A DNA stretch of 64,000 nt from DATFQI01 sp963831105 (lineage in GTDB: Bacteria > Actinomycetota > Thermoleophilia > Solirubrobacterales > Solirubrobacteraceae): contig CAWHOS010000004.1 in the NCBI GenBank assembly GCA_963831105.1, positions 171,150 to 235,149 on the forward strand, read 5' to 3'. The translations under genes and the position numbers were made by a program. The notes beneath the pieces were generated by a model that had not been told where the DNA came from, made no database searches, and saw nothing but the letters and a program-made list of their open reading frames with translations. Below, piece by piece: positions 57,800 to 64,000 of this stretch (position 1 is its first letter; each line of letters begins with the position of its first letter).

Positions 57800-58927
57800 T
57801 CAGCGCGCGCGGGTCAGCGAGGAACGGGAGAGGGTTCGGTGACTGCGGCGGCGGGTCTTCCGGACCTCCTGCTCGAGCTCGTCGACGAGCATCCGCATGA
57901 CCGTGCGGGTACCCGCCTGCCCGTCCAGCGCGAGGCCGTACAGGTACGGCCGGCCGATGAGCACCGCGTCCGCGCCGAGCGCCAGCGCCTTGAAGGCGTC
58001 ACGGCCCGTGCGGATCCCGGAGTCGAAGAGCACGGGCATCTCGTCGCCGACCTCCCTGACGATCGGTCCGAGCGCGTCGAGCGACGCGATCGCCCCGTCG
58101 ACCTGACGGCCGCCGTGGTTGGAGACGACGATGCCGTCGATCTCGTGCTCGGCGGCGATCCTGGCGTCGCGCCGGCTCTGGATGCCCTTGAGCAGGATCG
58201 GGCCGTCCCAGTTCGCGCGGATGAGCGGCAGCTGGTCCCAGTTCAGCCCGGGGTTCTGGAAGACGCCCGCGAACGCGACGCCGGTCGCCAGCGGACTGAC
58301 CTCTCCCGGCAGCGGCATCTTCTTGCGCCGGAAGACCGGGTCGCTCGTGTAGTTCGCGATGCCCTTGTTCTCCAGGAAGGGCGAGTAGCCGCGATCGAGA
58401 TCGAGCGGCCGCCAGCCGAGCAGCGTCGTGTCGAGCGTGATGATCAGGTGGGTGTAGCCGGCCGCCTTGGCACGATGCAGGAAGGACGCGGCGATCTCGT
58501 CGTCTGTGGGCCAGTACAGCTGGTACCAGCGCGACCCCTGGCCGTTGGCCGCGGCGACGTCCTCCATCTTGTAGGCGCCCTGCGTCGAGTGCACGTACGT
58601 CAGCCCGAGCTCGGCCGCCGCGCGGGCGCTGGCGAGGTCGCCGTCCGGATGGGCGAGCGTCTGCACCCCGACCGGCGCGAAGAGGACCGGCGCGGGCATG
58701 CGCGTCCCCAGGACGGTGGTGGAGAGATCGACCTTCGCCGGCTTGCGGCCCCGGCGCCGCTTGATCTTCCAGCGCCGGAAGGCCGCGGCATTGGCGCGCG
58801 TGCTGTCCGCGTCACCCGCCCCGGCGAGGATGTAGGCGAGGGCCTCGGGGCTGAGGACCTTGGCGGCCTCCGCCTCGAGCTTCGAGAGGTCGTCGGGGAT
58901 GGGGGCCGCGGCAGTCGCCTGCGTCAT
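57800..58927 (-). CDS. FMN-dependent alpha-hydroxy acid oxidase / lactate monooxygenase
   Basis: A 375-residue enzyme with all catalytic residues: Y138 in RWYQLYWP, D167 in TLDTTLLGWR, K247 in ILLKGIQ, H271 and R274 in SNHGGRQVDG. The C-terminus ADAVLIGRPYLYGLAL is the phosphate-binding part. It oxidises an L-2-hydroxyacid such as lactate; the substrate cannot be fixed. No signal peptide. ATG 58927 is chosen; the frame stays open upstream without homology. The gene for the exported homologue lies 14 bp downstream on the same strand. Confidence 0.92.
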   Translation of the reverse strand: MTQATAAAPIPDDLSKLEAEAAKVLSPEALAYILAGAGDADSTRANAAAFRRWKIKRRRGRKPAKVDLSTTVLGTRMPAPVLFAPVGVQTLAHPDGDLASARAAAELGLTYVHSTQGAYKMEDVAAANGQGSRWYQLYWPTDDEIAASFLHRAKAAGYTHLIITLDTTLLGWRPLDLDRGYSPFLENKGIANYTSDPVFRRKKMPLPGEVSPLATGVAFAGVFQNPGLNWDQLPLIRANWDGPILLKGIQSRRDARIAAEHEIDGIVVSNHGGRQVDGAIASLDALGPIVREVGDEMPVLFDSGIRTGRDAFKALALGADAVLIGRPYLYGLALDGQAGTRTVMRMLVDELEQEVRKTRRRSHRTLSRSSLTRAR

Positions 58928-59195
58928 GGGAGACGAGTGTGAACGGAATTTCAGTGCGACGCGCCGCTTGCGCACGTTCTTCGTCGCGGCACGGCTCGCA
59001 GCGCCCGCGCGACGACTGAACAGCGCCGGCCAGCGAAGAGGCCGCCCGAGCACGCCGGTAATGAGTCCCACCTCACGCTCGGTGTGCTCGTGCTGACAGA
59101 TGGCTCGATCCGCTCTAACGGATCCGGCGGCGGCCTCCGATGCAGAAGCACGCACCGCGCCCCTCGCTCGTCGGAGCCACCGCCAGGCCACCACC

Positions 59196-60284
59196 ATGTC
59201 TGACCGCCCCACTACCAAGCCCCGCACCATCGCCAAGTCACGCGCCCAGCAGGCCGTCCGCCTCACCGGCCGGGCTGCCGAGGAGGTGCGGAGCAACCTG
59301 CTCGAGCCGGCGCGCATGGCCGAGCAGATGAAGGACCTCTACCGCATCGTTCCCTCGCCCGAGCAGCAGAAGGCGCTCGCGGAGCGCACCCAGCGCTGGG
59401 CGAAGCCGGGCAAGGGCGACGCGAGCCTGCGTCTCCGCGACGCGGTGACCGGTGCGCCGAAGCCGGAGGCCGGCCTGGAGAGGGTCGACCCCAAGACGCT
59501 CGTGGCCAAGCCGTCGGTGACCAAGGTGCTCGGGCCCGTTGCGTGGGAGGCGATGGCGATGGCGACCCAGCAGCACTACCTCGTGGAGATCGACAACAAG
59601 CTCGAGGGGATCGCCAAGGGGATCGACGAGGTCTTCGCCCGCGAGGACGACCGGACCCTCGCCGTCTTCCGCGAGGTGCGCGACATCGTCCGCGACTCGC
59701 GCGAGCGGTTCGACGCCGGCGACGAGCTCTCCTCGGCGCGCGTCCAGGAGATGCACCGGCTCGCCGGCGACGCCCGCCGCGAGTGGCACGTCCTCAACCA
59801 GCGCACGCGACGACTCCTGGCCGAGTACAAGAGCGGCGAGACCGAGCCCGAGAAGGTCCAGGAGGCATGGGAGCTGCTGTGGGTCGCGACCGAGGTCCTC
59901 ATCGAGGTCAGTGGCCTGCTCACGTCCCTTCCGTGCGCGACCCTCGACGACCTGCTCGCCGTCGCCCGCGAGGAGCACGACCGCGTCGTCGACGCCGTCC
60001 ATGACATCCGCGAACTCGCCGCTGCCATGCACGCTGCACATCTGCAGTGGCGCTCCGACCGCCTGCAGTGGCAGATCTACGGCAGCCGCAACCCGGTCAC
60101 GAATCGCATCCGCGCCATCCGCGACCAGCCCGTCCTGACGAAGCCCGCGCAGCAGGATCTCGGCCACGACCTCGCCCGCCAGCTGCGCGAGCTCATCACG
60201 CCCGTCGCCGAGCCCGAGGCGATGCTCGTCACCGTCAATGCCGACGGGACCGTCGACGTCGTGCCCGAACTGGCATACGGCTAG
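59196..60284 (+). CDS. Hypothetical alpha-helical protein
   Basis: A 362-residue, soluble, mostly helical protein with no recognised domain. Residues about 120-330 contain charged helices (QHYLVEIDNKLEGIAKGIDEVFAREDDRTLAVFREVRDIVRDSRERFDAGDELSSARVQEMHRLAGDARREWHVLNQRTRRLLAEYKSG), suggesting coiled coils, and the C-terminus has a short beta segment (EAMLVTVNADGTVDVVPEL). ATG 59196 follows a weak site. It is convergent with the DHFR-like gene at 60292. The 268-bp space before it holds no clear feature. Confidence 0.7.
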   Translation: MSDRPTTKPRTIAKSRAQQAVRLTGRAAEEVRSNLLEPARMAEQMKDLYRIVPSPEQQKALAERTQRWAKPGKGDASLRLRDAVTGAPKPEAGLERVDPKTLVAKPSVTKVLGPVAWEAMAMATQQHYLVEIDNKLEGIAKGIDEVFAREDDRTLAVFREVRDIVRDSRERFDAGDELSSARVQEMHRLAGDARREWHVLNQRTRRLLAEYKSGETEPEKVQEAWELLWVATEVLIEVSGLLTSLPCATLDDLLAVAREEHDRVVDAVHDIRELAAAMHAAHLQWRSDRLQWQIYGSRNPVTNRIRAIRDQPVLTKPAQQDLGHDLARQLRELITPVAEPEAMLVTVNADGTVDVVPELAYG

Positions 60285-60291
60285 CGGGTAT

Positions 60292-60855
60292 TCAGCGCCT
60301 GGTCTCGTACCTGGTCAGCAGCACGCCGTCGGGAAACGTCCGGGTCTCCACCAGGCTCAGGTTCACCCAGGTGTCCAGGGCCGTGAAGAACGGCGTACCG
60401 CCGCCCACCAGGACCGGGTGGGTGACGATCGCGTACTCGTCGATCAGCCCGGCCCGCATGGCCGCCGCGGCGAGTGTGGCACCGCCGATGTCCATGGGGC
60501 CGCCGTCGCCGGCCTTGAGCCTGGTGATCTCGGTGACCGCGTCGCCGGTGACCAGACGGGTGTTCCAGTCGACCGTGCTGGTCGTCGAGGAGAACACCAC
60601 CTTCGGCATGTCCCGCCAGCGGCCGGCGAACTCGATCGCCGCCGGTGTGGCGCCCGGCTGCTTGTCGGCGGTCGGCCAGTGGGAGCTCATCGACTCCCAC
60701 AGCTTGCGCCCGTACAGCGCCAGGCCTGTCGCCCCCACCCGGTCGGACCACCACTGGAACAGTTCGTCGCTCGGCACGCCCCAGCCGATGTCGTCGCCGG
60801 GCGCGGCGATGTAGCCGTCCACGCTCAGGTTCATGCCGAAGGTCAGTTTCCGCAT
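60292..60855 (-). CDS. Dihydrofolate reductase-like (RibD C-terminal) protein
   Basis: A 187-residue DHFR/RibD_C protein: TFGMNLSVDGYIAAPGDDIGWGVPSDELFQWW, ALYGRKLWESM, GGPMDIGGATLAAAAMRAGLIDEYAIVTHPVLVGGGTPFF. The IGGATLA segment is the NADPH phosphate loop. Substrate unknown. Paralogue of the protein at 37663-38244, but in a different context, next to a TetR gene, which may control it. Confidence 0.9.
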   Translation of the reverse strand: MRKLTFGMNLSVDGYIAAPGDDIGWGVPSDELFQWWSDRVGATGLALYGRKLWESMSSHWPTADKQPGATPAAIEFAGRWRDMPKVVFSSTTSTVDWNTRLVTGDAVTEITRLKAGDGGPMDIGGATLAAAAMRAGLIDEYAIVTHPVLVGGGTPFFTALDTWVNLSLVETRTFPDGVLLTRYETRR

Positions 60856-60981
60856 GGCGTCATCCTCCCGTGAGTCGGTATTCGGCGTACAGAATCATCG
60901 GTCAGGCCCACCGAGGGCCAGTTGACCATGGCGGCGATCGCCATCGCGGTTCACGCGTCGGCCAACAGGGCTGAGCGGGCT

Positions 60982-61593
60982 CTAGCTGCCCTGAACCGCC
61001 CGGCCCGGAGCGCCGAATGTGCGCAGGACGTGCTCGAGCGTGGAGGCGAGCAGCTCGTGCGTCGCCTCGCGAGTGGCTTCACCCTGCAGCCAGCGTCGGG
61101 TCGCGGCGCGGTTGAGTCCGGTCCAGCACTCGAGCGCGTGGCGCAGCCGCGGTGAGTCCTCGGCGATGTCGGCGTGAAATGCCGCGAGCAGCGCGACGGC
61201 GCGCCGCACGAGATCGACGACCACGCGCCTGACGTCGGGGTCGGCGATGTCCTCGCCGTGCGCGATCGTGGCGAGCCAGATCGTTCGGTTGGCCTCGGTC
61301 CAGTCAAGCCAGCGCGACACGGAGTCGGCCACCCGCGCGCGGGCGCTGCGCCCGACGGGCGGCCGGAGCTGCTCCTCGCGCTGGGCGCCGAGCCGTTCGA
61401 GCAGCCCGATGTAGACGTCCTTGCGTCCGCCGAAGTAGTGGTGCACGAGCCCACGGGTGACGCCGGCGGCGCCGGCGATGTCCTCGAGCGAGACCTCGTC
61501 GTAGGCGCGGGCGGCGAACAGCGCGTTGGCTGCGTCGAGGATCTGCTCGCGCCTCTGGCCGGGGTCGAGGCGGTGGTACTTCGGCGGGCTCAT
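60982..61593 (-). CDS. TetR-family transcriptional regulator
   Basis: A 203-residue TetR protein. HTH: REQILDAANALFAARAYDEVSLEDIAGAAGVTRGLVHHYFGGRKDVYIGLLER. The ligand domain has a WLDWTEANRTIWLATIAHGEDIADPDVRRVV segment typical of a widespread actinobacterial subgroup. Upstream is a strong inverted repeat (61610-61651). It is divergent from the TTG-started secreted protein gene. Confidence 0.92.
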   Translation of the reverse strand: MSPPKYHRLDPGQRREQILDAANALFAARAYDEVSLEDIAGAAGVTRGLVHHYFGGRKDVYIGLLERLGAQREEQLRPPVGRSARARVADSVSRWLDWTEANRTIWLATIAHGEDIADPDVRRVVVDLVRRAVALLAAFHADIAEDSPRLRHALECWTGLNRAATRRWLQGEATREATHELLASTLEHVLRTFGAPGRAVQGS

Positions 61594-61609
61594 AAGGCGA
61601 GTCTAATTG

Positions 61610-61651
61610 TTGTTGGCGAGCCGTCAAGAGCTGTTAGCATCTCGCCAACAA
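61610..61651. promoter_or_regulatory. Operator-like inverted repeats upstream of the TetR gene
   Basis: TTGTTGGCGAG and its exact complement CTCGCCAACAA flank a 20-base spacer. Nested in it, TGTTAGC-N5-GCCAACA (61632-61650) has the size and symmetry of a TetR operator, and TTGGCG-agc-CGTCAA (61613-61627) is a second weaker one. Likely autorepression. Confidence 0.65.
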
Positions 61652-61791
61652 GGGCCACCCGGCCCTTCCGTGCGCGTTGACCAGCCGCCGCACCCGGGTG
61701 GGACGACCGGCCGATCGCCGGTCGGTAGTGCCGCCCGGCGTCGCCGGGTCACCCGAACTCGAACTTCCACTCAGATAGGGAGGCTTACCTC

Positions 61792-62763
61792 TTGCGTAAG
61801 CTCATCATGGGGGCGGCCGTCGCGCTGCCCCTCGCGTTTGCAGGAACCGCTCAGGCCGATACCAACATCTCGTCGCTCACGGGCGACTGGTCAGTCACCA
61901 ACCCCTCTGTCAAGCAGGTCAAGGAGGGTGTTCAGTTCGGCGCCTATGCCGATGGTGGCAAGGCCGGAGGCACCCTGCTCTACACGGGTGGCAATGGCCT
62001 CAAGCTCTCGGAGGTGGACAACTTCTCGTTCACCTTCAGCTACAACCAGCGTGAGAACACGTCGGGCGCGGTGCCGTACGGCCGCATCTGGCTCGACACC
62101 GACAAGAACGGTGCCTGGGACAGCAATCTTGACAAGGCGATCATGTTCGACCCCTCGAAGGGTGGCACCGCCGGTACGCTCTCGCAAGGCATCGACCATT
62201 CCTTCGGCACGTCTGACAACTCCGTCCGCTTCGATGACGACATCGGCGACGATGGTCAGCGCAAGTGGGACGAGGTTGTCGCTGCTCACAGTGACGAGGA
62301 CGTCATCATGGTCGGCGTGTCGGCCGGCTTCACTGGCAGCACCAACGTGTCAGCCATGCTGAAGAAGCTCACGTTCAACGGCGAGACGTTCGGGTTCGCT
62401 ACGCCTCCTGCAGACGGCCGGAATGGCACCGACGGTACCAATGGCACGAACGGCGTCGACGGTAAGGACGGCGTCACCACGACCATCCCCGAGGACGCGG
62501 TGGCTGTGCGAGTCGCACGCGGCTTGCGTGGTGCCACGATGCGTACGCTTCACGTCCGCAAAGTCGCGGGTATGAAGTTCATCAGCGCCCGTGCCTCGCT
62601 GCGCGGTAAGTCCGTGCAGACGATTCGCGGTCGGACGATCAAGGTCGATCTCCGTGGCAAGTCCGCCGGCCGCTACCGGGTGTTCATCACAGCCAAGTAC
62701 AAGGCCCATGGCAAGGTTTACAAGGTTCGCAGCACCCGGAGCCTGAACATCATCAGCAAGTAG
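61792..62763 (+). CDS. Secreted protein with Gly/Asn-rich linker
   Basis: A 323-residue exported protein starting at a TTG, with AGGGAGG 8 bp upstream, which supports this rare start. The signal peptide is RKLIMGAAVALPLAFAGTAQA, cut after residue 22. The N-terminal domain (about 23-200) is beta-rich and has SLTGDWSVTN, KLSEVDNFSFTFSYNQRENTSG. A collagen-like linker (GRNGTDGTNGTNGVDGKDG) precedes a basic C-terminal domain (GLRGATMRTLHVRKVAGMKF...GRYRVFITAKYKAHGKV), probably for attachment to the cell envelope. The family is not known to me. Base use is less GC-biased than in neighbours. A hairpin terminator follows. Confidence 0.8.
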   Translation: MRKLIMGAAVALPLAFAGTAQADTNISSLTGDWSVTNPSVKQVKEGVQFGAYADGGKAGGTLLYTGGNGLKLSEVDNFSFTFSYNQRENTSGAVPYGRIWLDTDKNGAWDSNLDKAIMFDPSKGGTAGTLSQGIDHSFGTSDNSVRFDDDIGDDGQRKWDEVVAAHSDEDVIMVGVSAGFTGSTNVSAMLKKLTFNGETFGFATPPADGRNGTDGTNGTNGVDGKDGVTTTIPEDAVAVRVARGLRGATMRTLHVRKVAGMKFISARASLRGKSVQTIRGRTIKVDLRGKSAGRYRVFITAKYKAHGKVYKVRSTRSLNIISK

Positions 62764-62779
62764 GGACGAACATGGGAAC

Positions 62780-62801
62780 GGCGGGCCGGCACCGGCCCGC
62801 C
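62780..62801 (+). terminator. Hairpin terminator after the secreted-protein gene
   Basis: GGCGGGCCGG-ca-CCGGCCCGCC, 17 bp past the stop, followed by TCTCCC. Confidence 0.7.
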
Positions 62802-62925
62802 TCTCCCATCGACGCCGGGTAGCGACCGAGACGCCGTCGGCGCGGCCGGCCACACAAGTACGAACCGTTGGCCGCGACGCGGCCCGTCGTAGTTCCCTCA
62901 TCGTCAACAGGAATCGGCAACCCCA

Positions 62926-63183
62926 ATGAAGAAGCTTGTGATGCCCGCCAAATGGACCGTTTCGCTCGACAACACGGCCCCTTCGGGCGCCGCTACTTGG
63001 GGCGTGTTCTGCAACGGCCGGAAAGTACTGAGCGGCTACGACAGTTCCAAGGATGCCCGCTGGGCCAAGGAGTACCTAGAGGCCGGCGAGCTGCCCCCCT
63101 ATGTGCCGGCCATGTACGCCACGCCCCGACGGTTCGCGCGGCGCAAGCGGGAACGGATGTCGTTGTTGGCGTGCCGCCAATAA
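62926..63183 (+). CDS. Small hypothetical protein
   Basis: An 85-residue protein of unknown family with an N-terminal strand pair (AKWTVSLDNTAPSGAATWGVFCNGRKVLSGYDSSKDARWAKEYLEAGELP) and a basic C-terminus (PRRFARRKRERM). No signal peptide. AGGAA is about 12 bp before the ATG; ATG 62941 is an alternative. Coding is supported by normal codon bias but not by known homology. Confidence 0.5.
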   Translation: MKKLVMPAKWTVSLDNTAPSGAATWGVFCNGRKVLSGYDSSKDARWAKEYLEAGELPPYVPAMYATPRRFARRKRERMSLLACRQ

Positions 63184-63214
63184 CGTTGGCAGGCCCATCG
63201 AAAGACACAAGTAG

Positions 63215-63757
63215 ATGCGCAAGTTCATCCTCGTGGCCGCCATGGTCGCGACGCTCGCAGTGCCCGCGGCCGCTTCGGCGTCGGTCAACGTGGACGACAA
63301 CGGTGCCGGCACGGTCGGCAAGGGCGACGTGCAGACAGCGCTCAGCCTCAAGAACGATGCCGCCATGCAGGACCTCTTCAAGAAGGACGGCATCAAGTTC
63401 GAGTCCACGTTCAAGACGGTCAAGGACACGTCCTGGAGCTGCACCGACGGTACCGTCAAGCACCACTACTTCAACACCAAGAGCACCAACCAGCTGAACG
63501 CCGCTGCGCAGACCAACGGCGCCGGCAAGCTCAGCAACGGCTGGACTCTCGACGGCGGTATCAGCGTCTACGGCCCCACGACCGGCTACACCACCGGCGA
63601 CGATGGAACAGGTCGATTCGCGACGTACTCCTGCGCCGGTCACGGCTCCACGATCTTCTCCACCATGAACGTGGAGCAGTCGCACTCGGTCGGCGGTCTC
63701 CAGGTCAACGGCGTCGACCTGCCGAACACCCCGGTCGAGGTCGCGCCGGTCGCCTAG
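63215..63757 (+). CDS. Secreted protein of unknown function
   Basis: A 180-residue protein with a signal peptide (RKFILVAAMVATLAVPAAASA, cleaved after residue 22). The mature part is rich in Thr, Asn, Gly and Ser, with two cysteines (WSCTDG and YSCAGHG) that may pair. Segments such as VQTALSLKNDAAMQDLFKKDGIKF and GGLQVNGVDLPNT resemble actinobacterial exported proteins of unknown role. A terminator with a T-run follows. Confidence 0.75.
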   Translation: MRKFILVAAMVATLAVPAAASASVNVDDNGAGTVGKGDVQTALSLKNDAAMQDLFKKDGIKFESTFKTVKDTSWSCTDGTVKHHYFNTKSTNQLNAAAQTNGAGKLSNGWTLDGGISVYGPTTGYTTGDDGTGRFATYSCAGHGSTIFSTMNVEQSHSVGGLQVNGVDLPNTPVEVAPVA

Positions 63758-63942
63758 GTCCCACAGCGACAGCAGTACAGAGAGCGGTCAGCCGAGAAGG
63801 CCGGCCGCTCTTTCTGTTTGCGTGCAGCGGCATCCATGCGCTCCGCAAGCACGCCGAGCCGCCCGTCCTCGCGAGCCGCGAGATCACACAGGTCGTCCAG
63901 CGCGTTTCCAGCTGCCAGACGCGTGGGTGTGGATAGCCGCAT
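63754..63942 (-). CDS. Possible small protein, weakly supported
   Basis: A 62-residue reading frame on the reverse strand whose middle (NALDDLCDLAAREDGRLGVLAERMDAAARKQKE) has helix-like periodicity. It overlaps the terminator of the secreted-protein gene and has no convincing ribosome binding site. Coding is uncertain. Confidence 0.3.
   Translation of the reverse strand: MRLSTPTRLAAGNALDDLCDLAAREDGRLGVLAERMDAAARKQKERPAFSADRSLYCCRCGT
63781..63820 (+). terminator. Rho-independent terminator
   Basis: AGAGCGG and CCGCTCT form the outer stem (63781-63787 and 63805-63811) and GCC/GGC an inner one, followed directly by TTCTGTTT. Confidence 0.8.
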
Positions 63943-63950
63943 CGTCTTCG

Positions 63951-63967
63951 ATACCCCCTACGGGTAT
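63951..63967. promoter_or_regulatory. CsoR-like palindrome and -10 element at the right edge
   Basis: ATACCC-cctac-GGGTAT, resembling operators of copper/persulfide CsoR-family repressors. TATGTT (63965-63970) lies 6 bp before the ATG at 63977, fitting a leaderless transcript whose promoter would be covered by the repressor. Confidence 0.5.
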
Positions 63968-63976
63968 GTTGCGCCC

Positions 63977-64000
63977 ATGAGCCACCACCTGTTCGCCCGG
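63977..64000 (+). CDS. Start of a gene cut by the window edge
   Basis: Only eight residues (MSHHLFAR) are in the window. The CsoR-like site just upstream points to a metal- or sulfide-responsive gene, but no identity can be assigned. Confidence 0.35.

Noticed and set aside
58928..59195. Gap between the hydroxyacid oxidase and helical-protein genes checked for small genes
   Set aside because: The open frames are extensions of the neighbours without conserved character; only weak promoter-like hexamers near 59090-59118.
61617..61640. CGTCAA upstream of the TetR gene considered as an ECF41 -10 element
   Set aside because: No GTCAC-type -35 element lies 16 bases upstream; the bases belong to the inverted repeats.

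Overview
The window looks like chromosomal DNA of a very high-GC actinobacterium, most probably of the class Thermoleophilia (Solirubrobacter, Conexibacter or Patulibacter type). The reasons are the extreme GC bias at third codon positions, frequent GTG starts and 4-bp ATGA/GTGA gene overlaps, a collagen-like surface protein whose N-terminal segment is typical of that class, and many NarL-type two-component genes and ECF sigma factors. No rRNA, tRNA, CRISPR array, intact transposase or phage gene was seen. Gene content is mostly chromosomal accessory and stress functions.

Layout. 1-9.3 kb: the start of a sensor kinase gene (cut by the edge), two SAM methyltransferases, small NTF2-like proteins, an opine-dehydrogenase-type oxidoreductase, a cysteine dioxygenase divergent from a LysR regulator, and a giant LuxR-ATPase regulator. 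9.3-11.3 kb: an ECF41 (SigJ-type) sigma factor with a carboxymuconolactone decarboxylase and a YceI protein; all three genes carry the same promoter signature. 11.3-26.6 kb: GAF protein, drug-exporter ABC pair with TetR, RmuC, Kelch lipoprotein, double cupin, HelD-like helicase, MsrA, epoxide hydrolase, glutamine amidotransferase and collagen-like protein. 26.7-36 kb: FHA-HTH regulator, a kinase-cyclase-STAND-WD40 giant broken by a frameshift, an ECF42 sigma factor with its DGPF partner, and a receiver domain fused directly to a Ser/Thr kinase. 36.8-38.7 kb: an ArsR-SRPBCC-DHFR-deaminase operon with a frameshift in the SRPBCC gene. 38.7-41.2 kb: a VanY-like peptidase divergent from an OmpR/EnvZ-type pair. 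42-43.5 kb: an unusual L,D-transpeptidase-like protein. 43.5-48.7 kb: hydrolase, sensor kinase, flavoprotein with divergent XRE-cupin regulator, GNAT and DUF4389 protein.

48.7-64 kb: a decayed substrate-binding-protein gene, a second ECF42-DGPF pair, then a cluster (zinc-ribbon protein, CPA2 antiporter, small membrane proteins, NarL-type kinase and two regulators) in which four near-identical 18-bp palindromes lie in the intergenic spaces, suggesting one DevR/DosR-like regulon. It is followed by two adjacent FMN hydroxyacid oxidase homologues, one of which is Tat-targeted and has lost its catalytic residues, then a TetR gene with a clear operator region, two secreted proteins of unknown function, and the start of a gene behind a CsoR-like operator at the right edge.

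The most interesting signals are: the four-box putative regulon at 51.7-55.8 kb; three self-contained ECF sigma modules whose promoters can be read from the sequence; the exported FMN pseudoenzyme; the receiver-Ser/Thr kinase fusion; and the transpeptidase-like protein with an N-terminus resembling cargo of contractile injection systems. Several single-base frameshifts (about 29678, about 37493, 48.8-49.4 kb) could be genuine decay or assembly indels.
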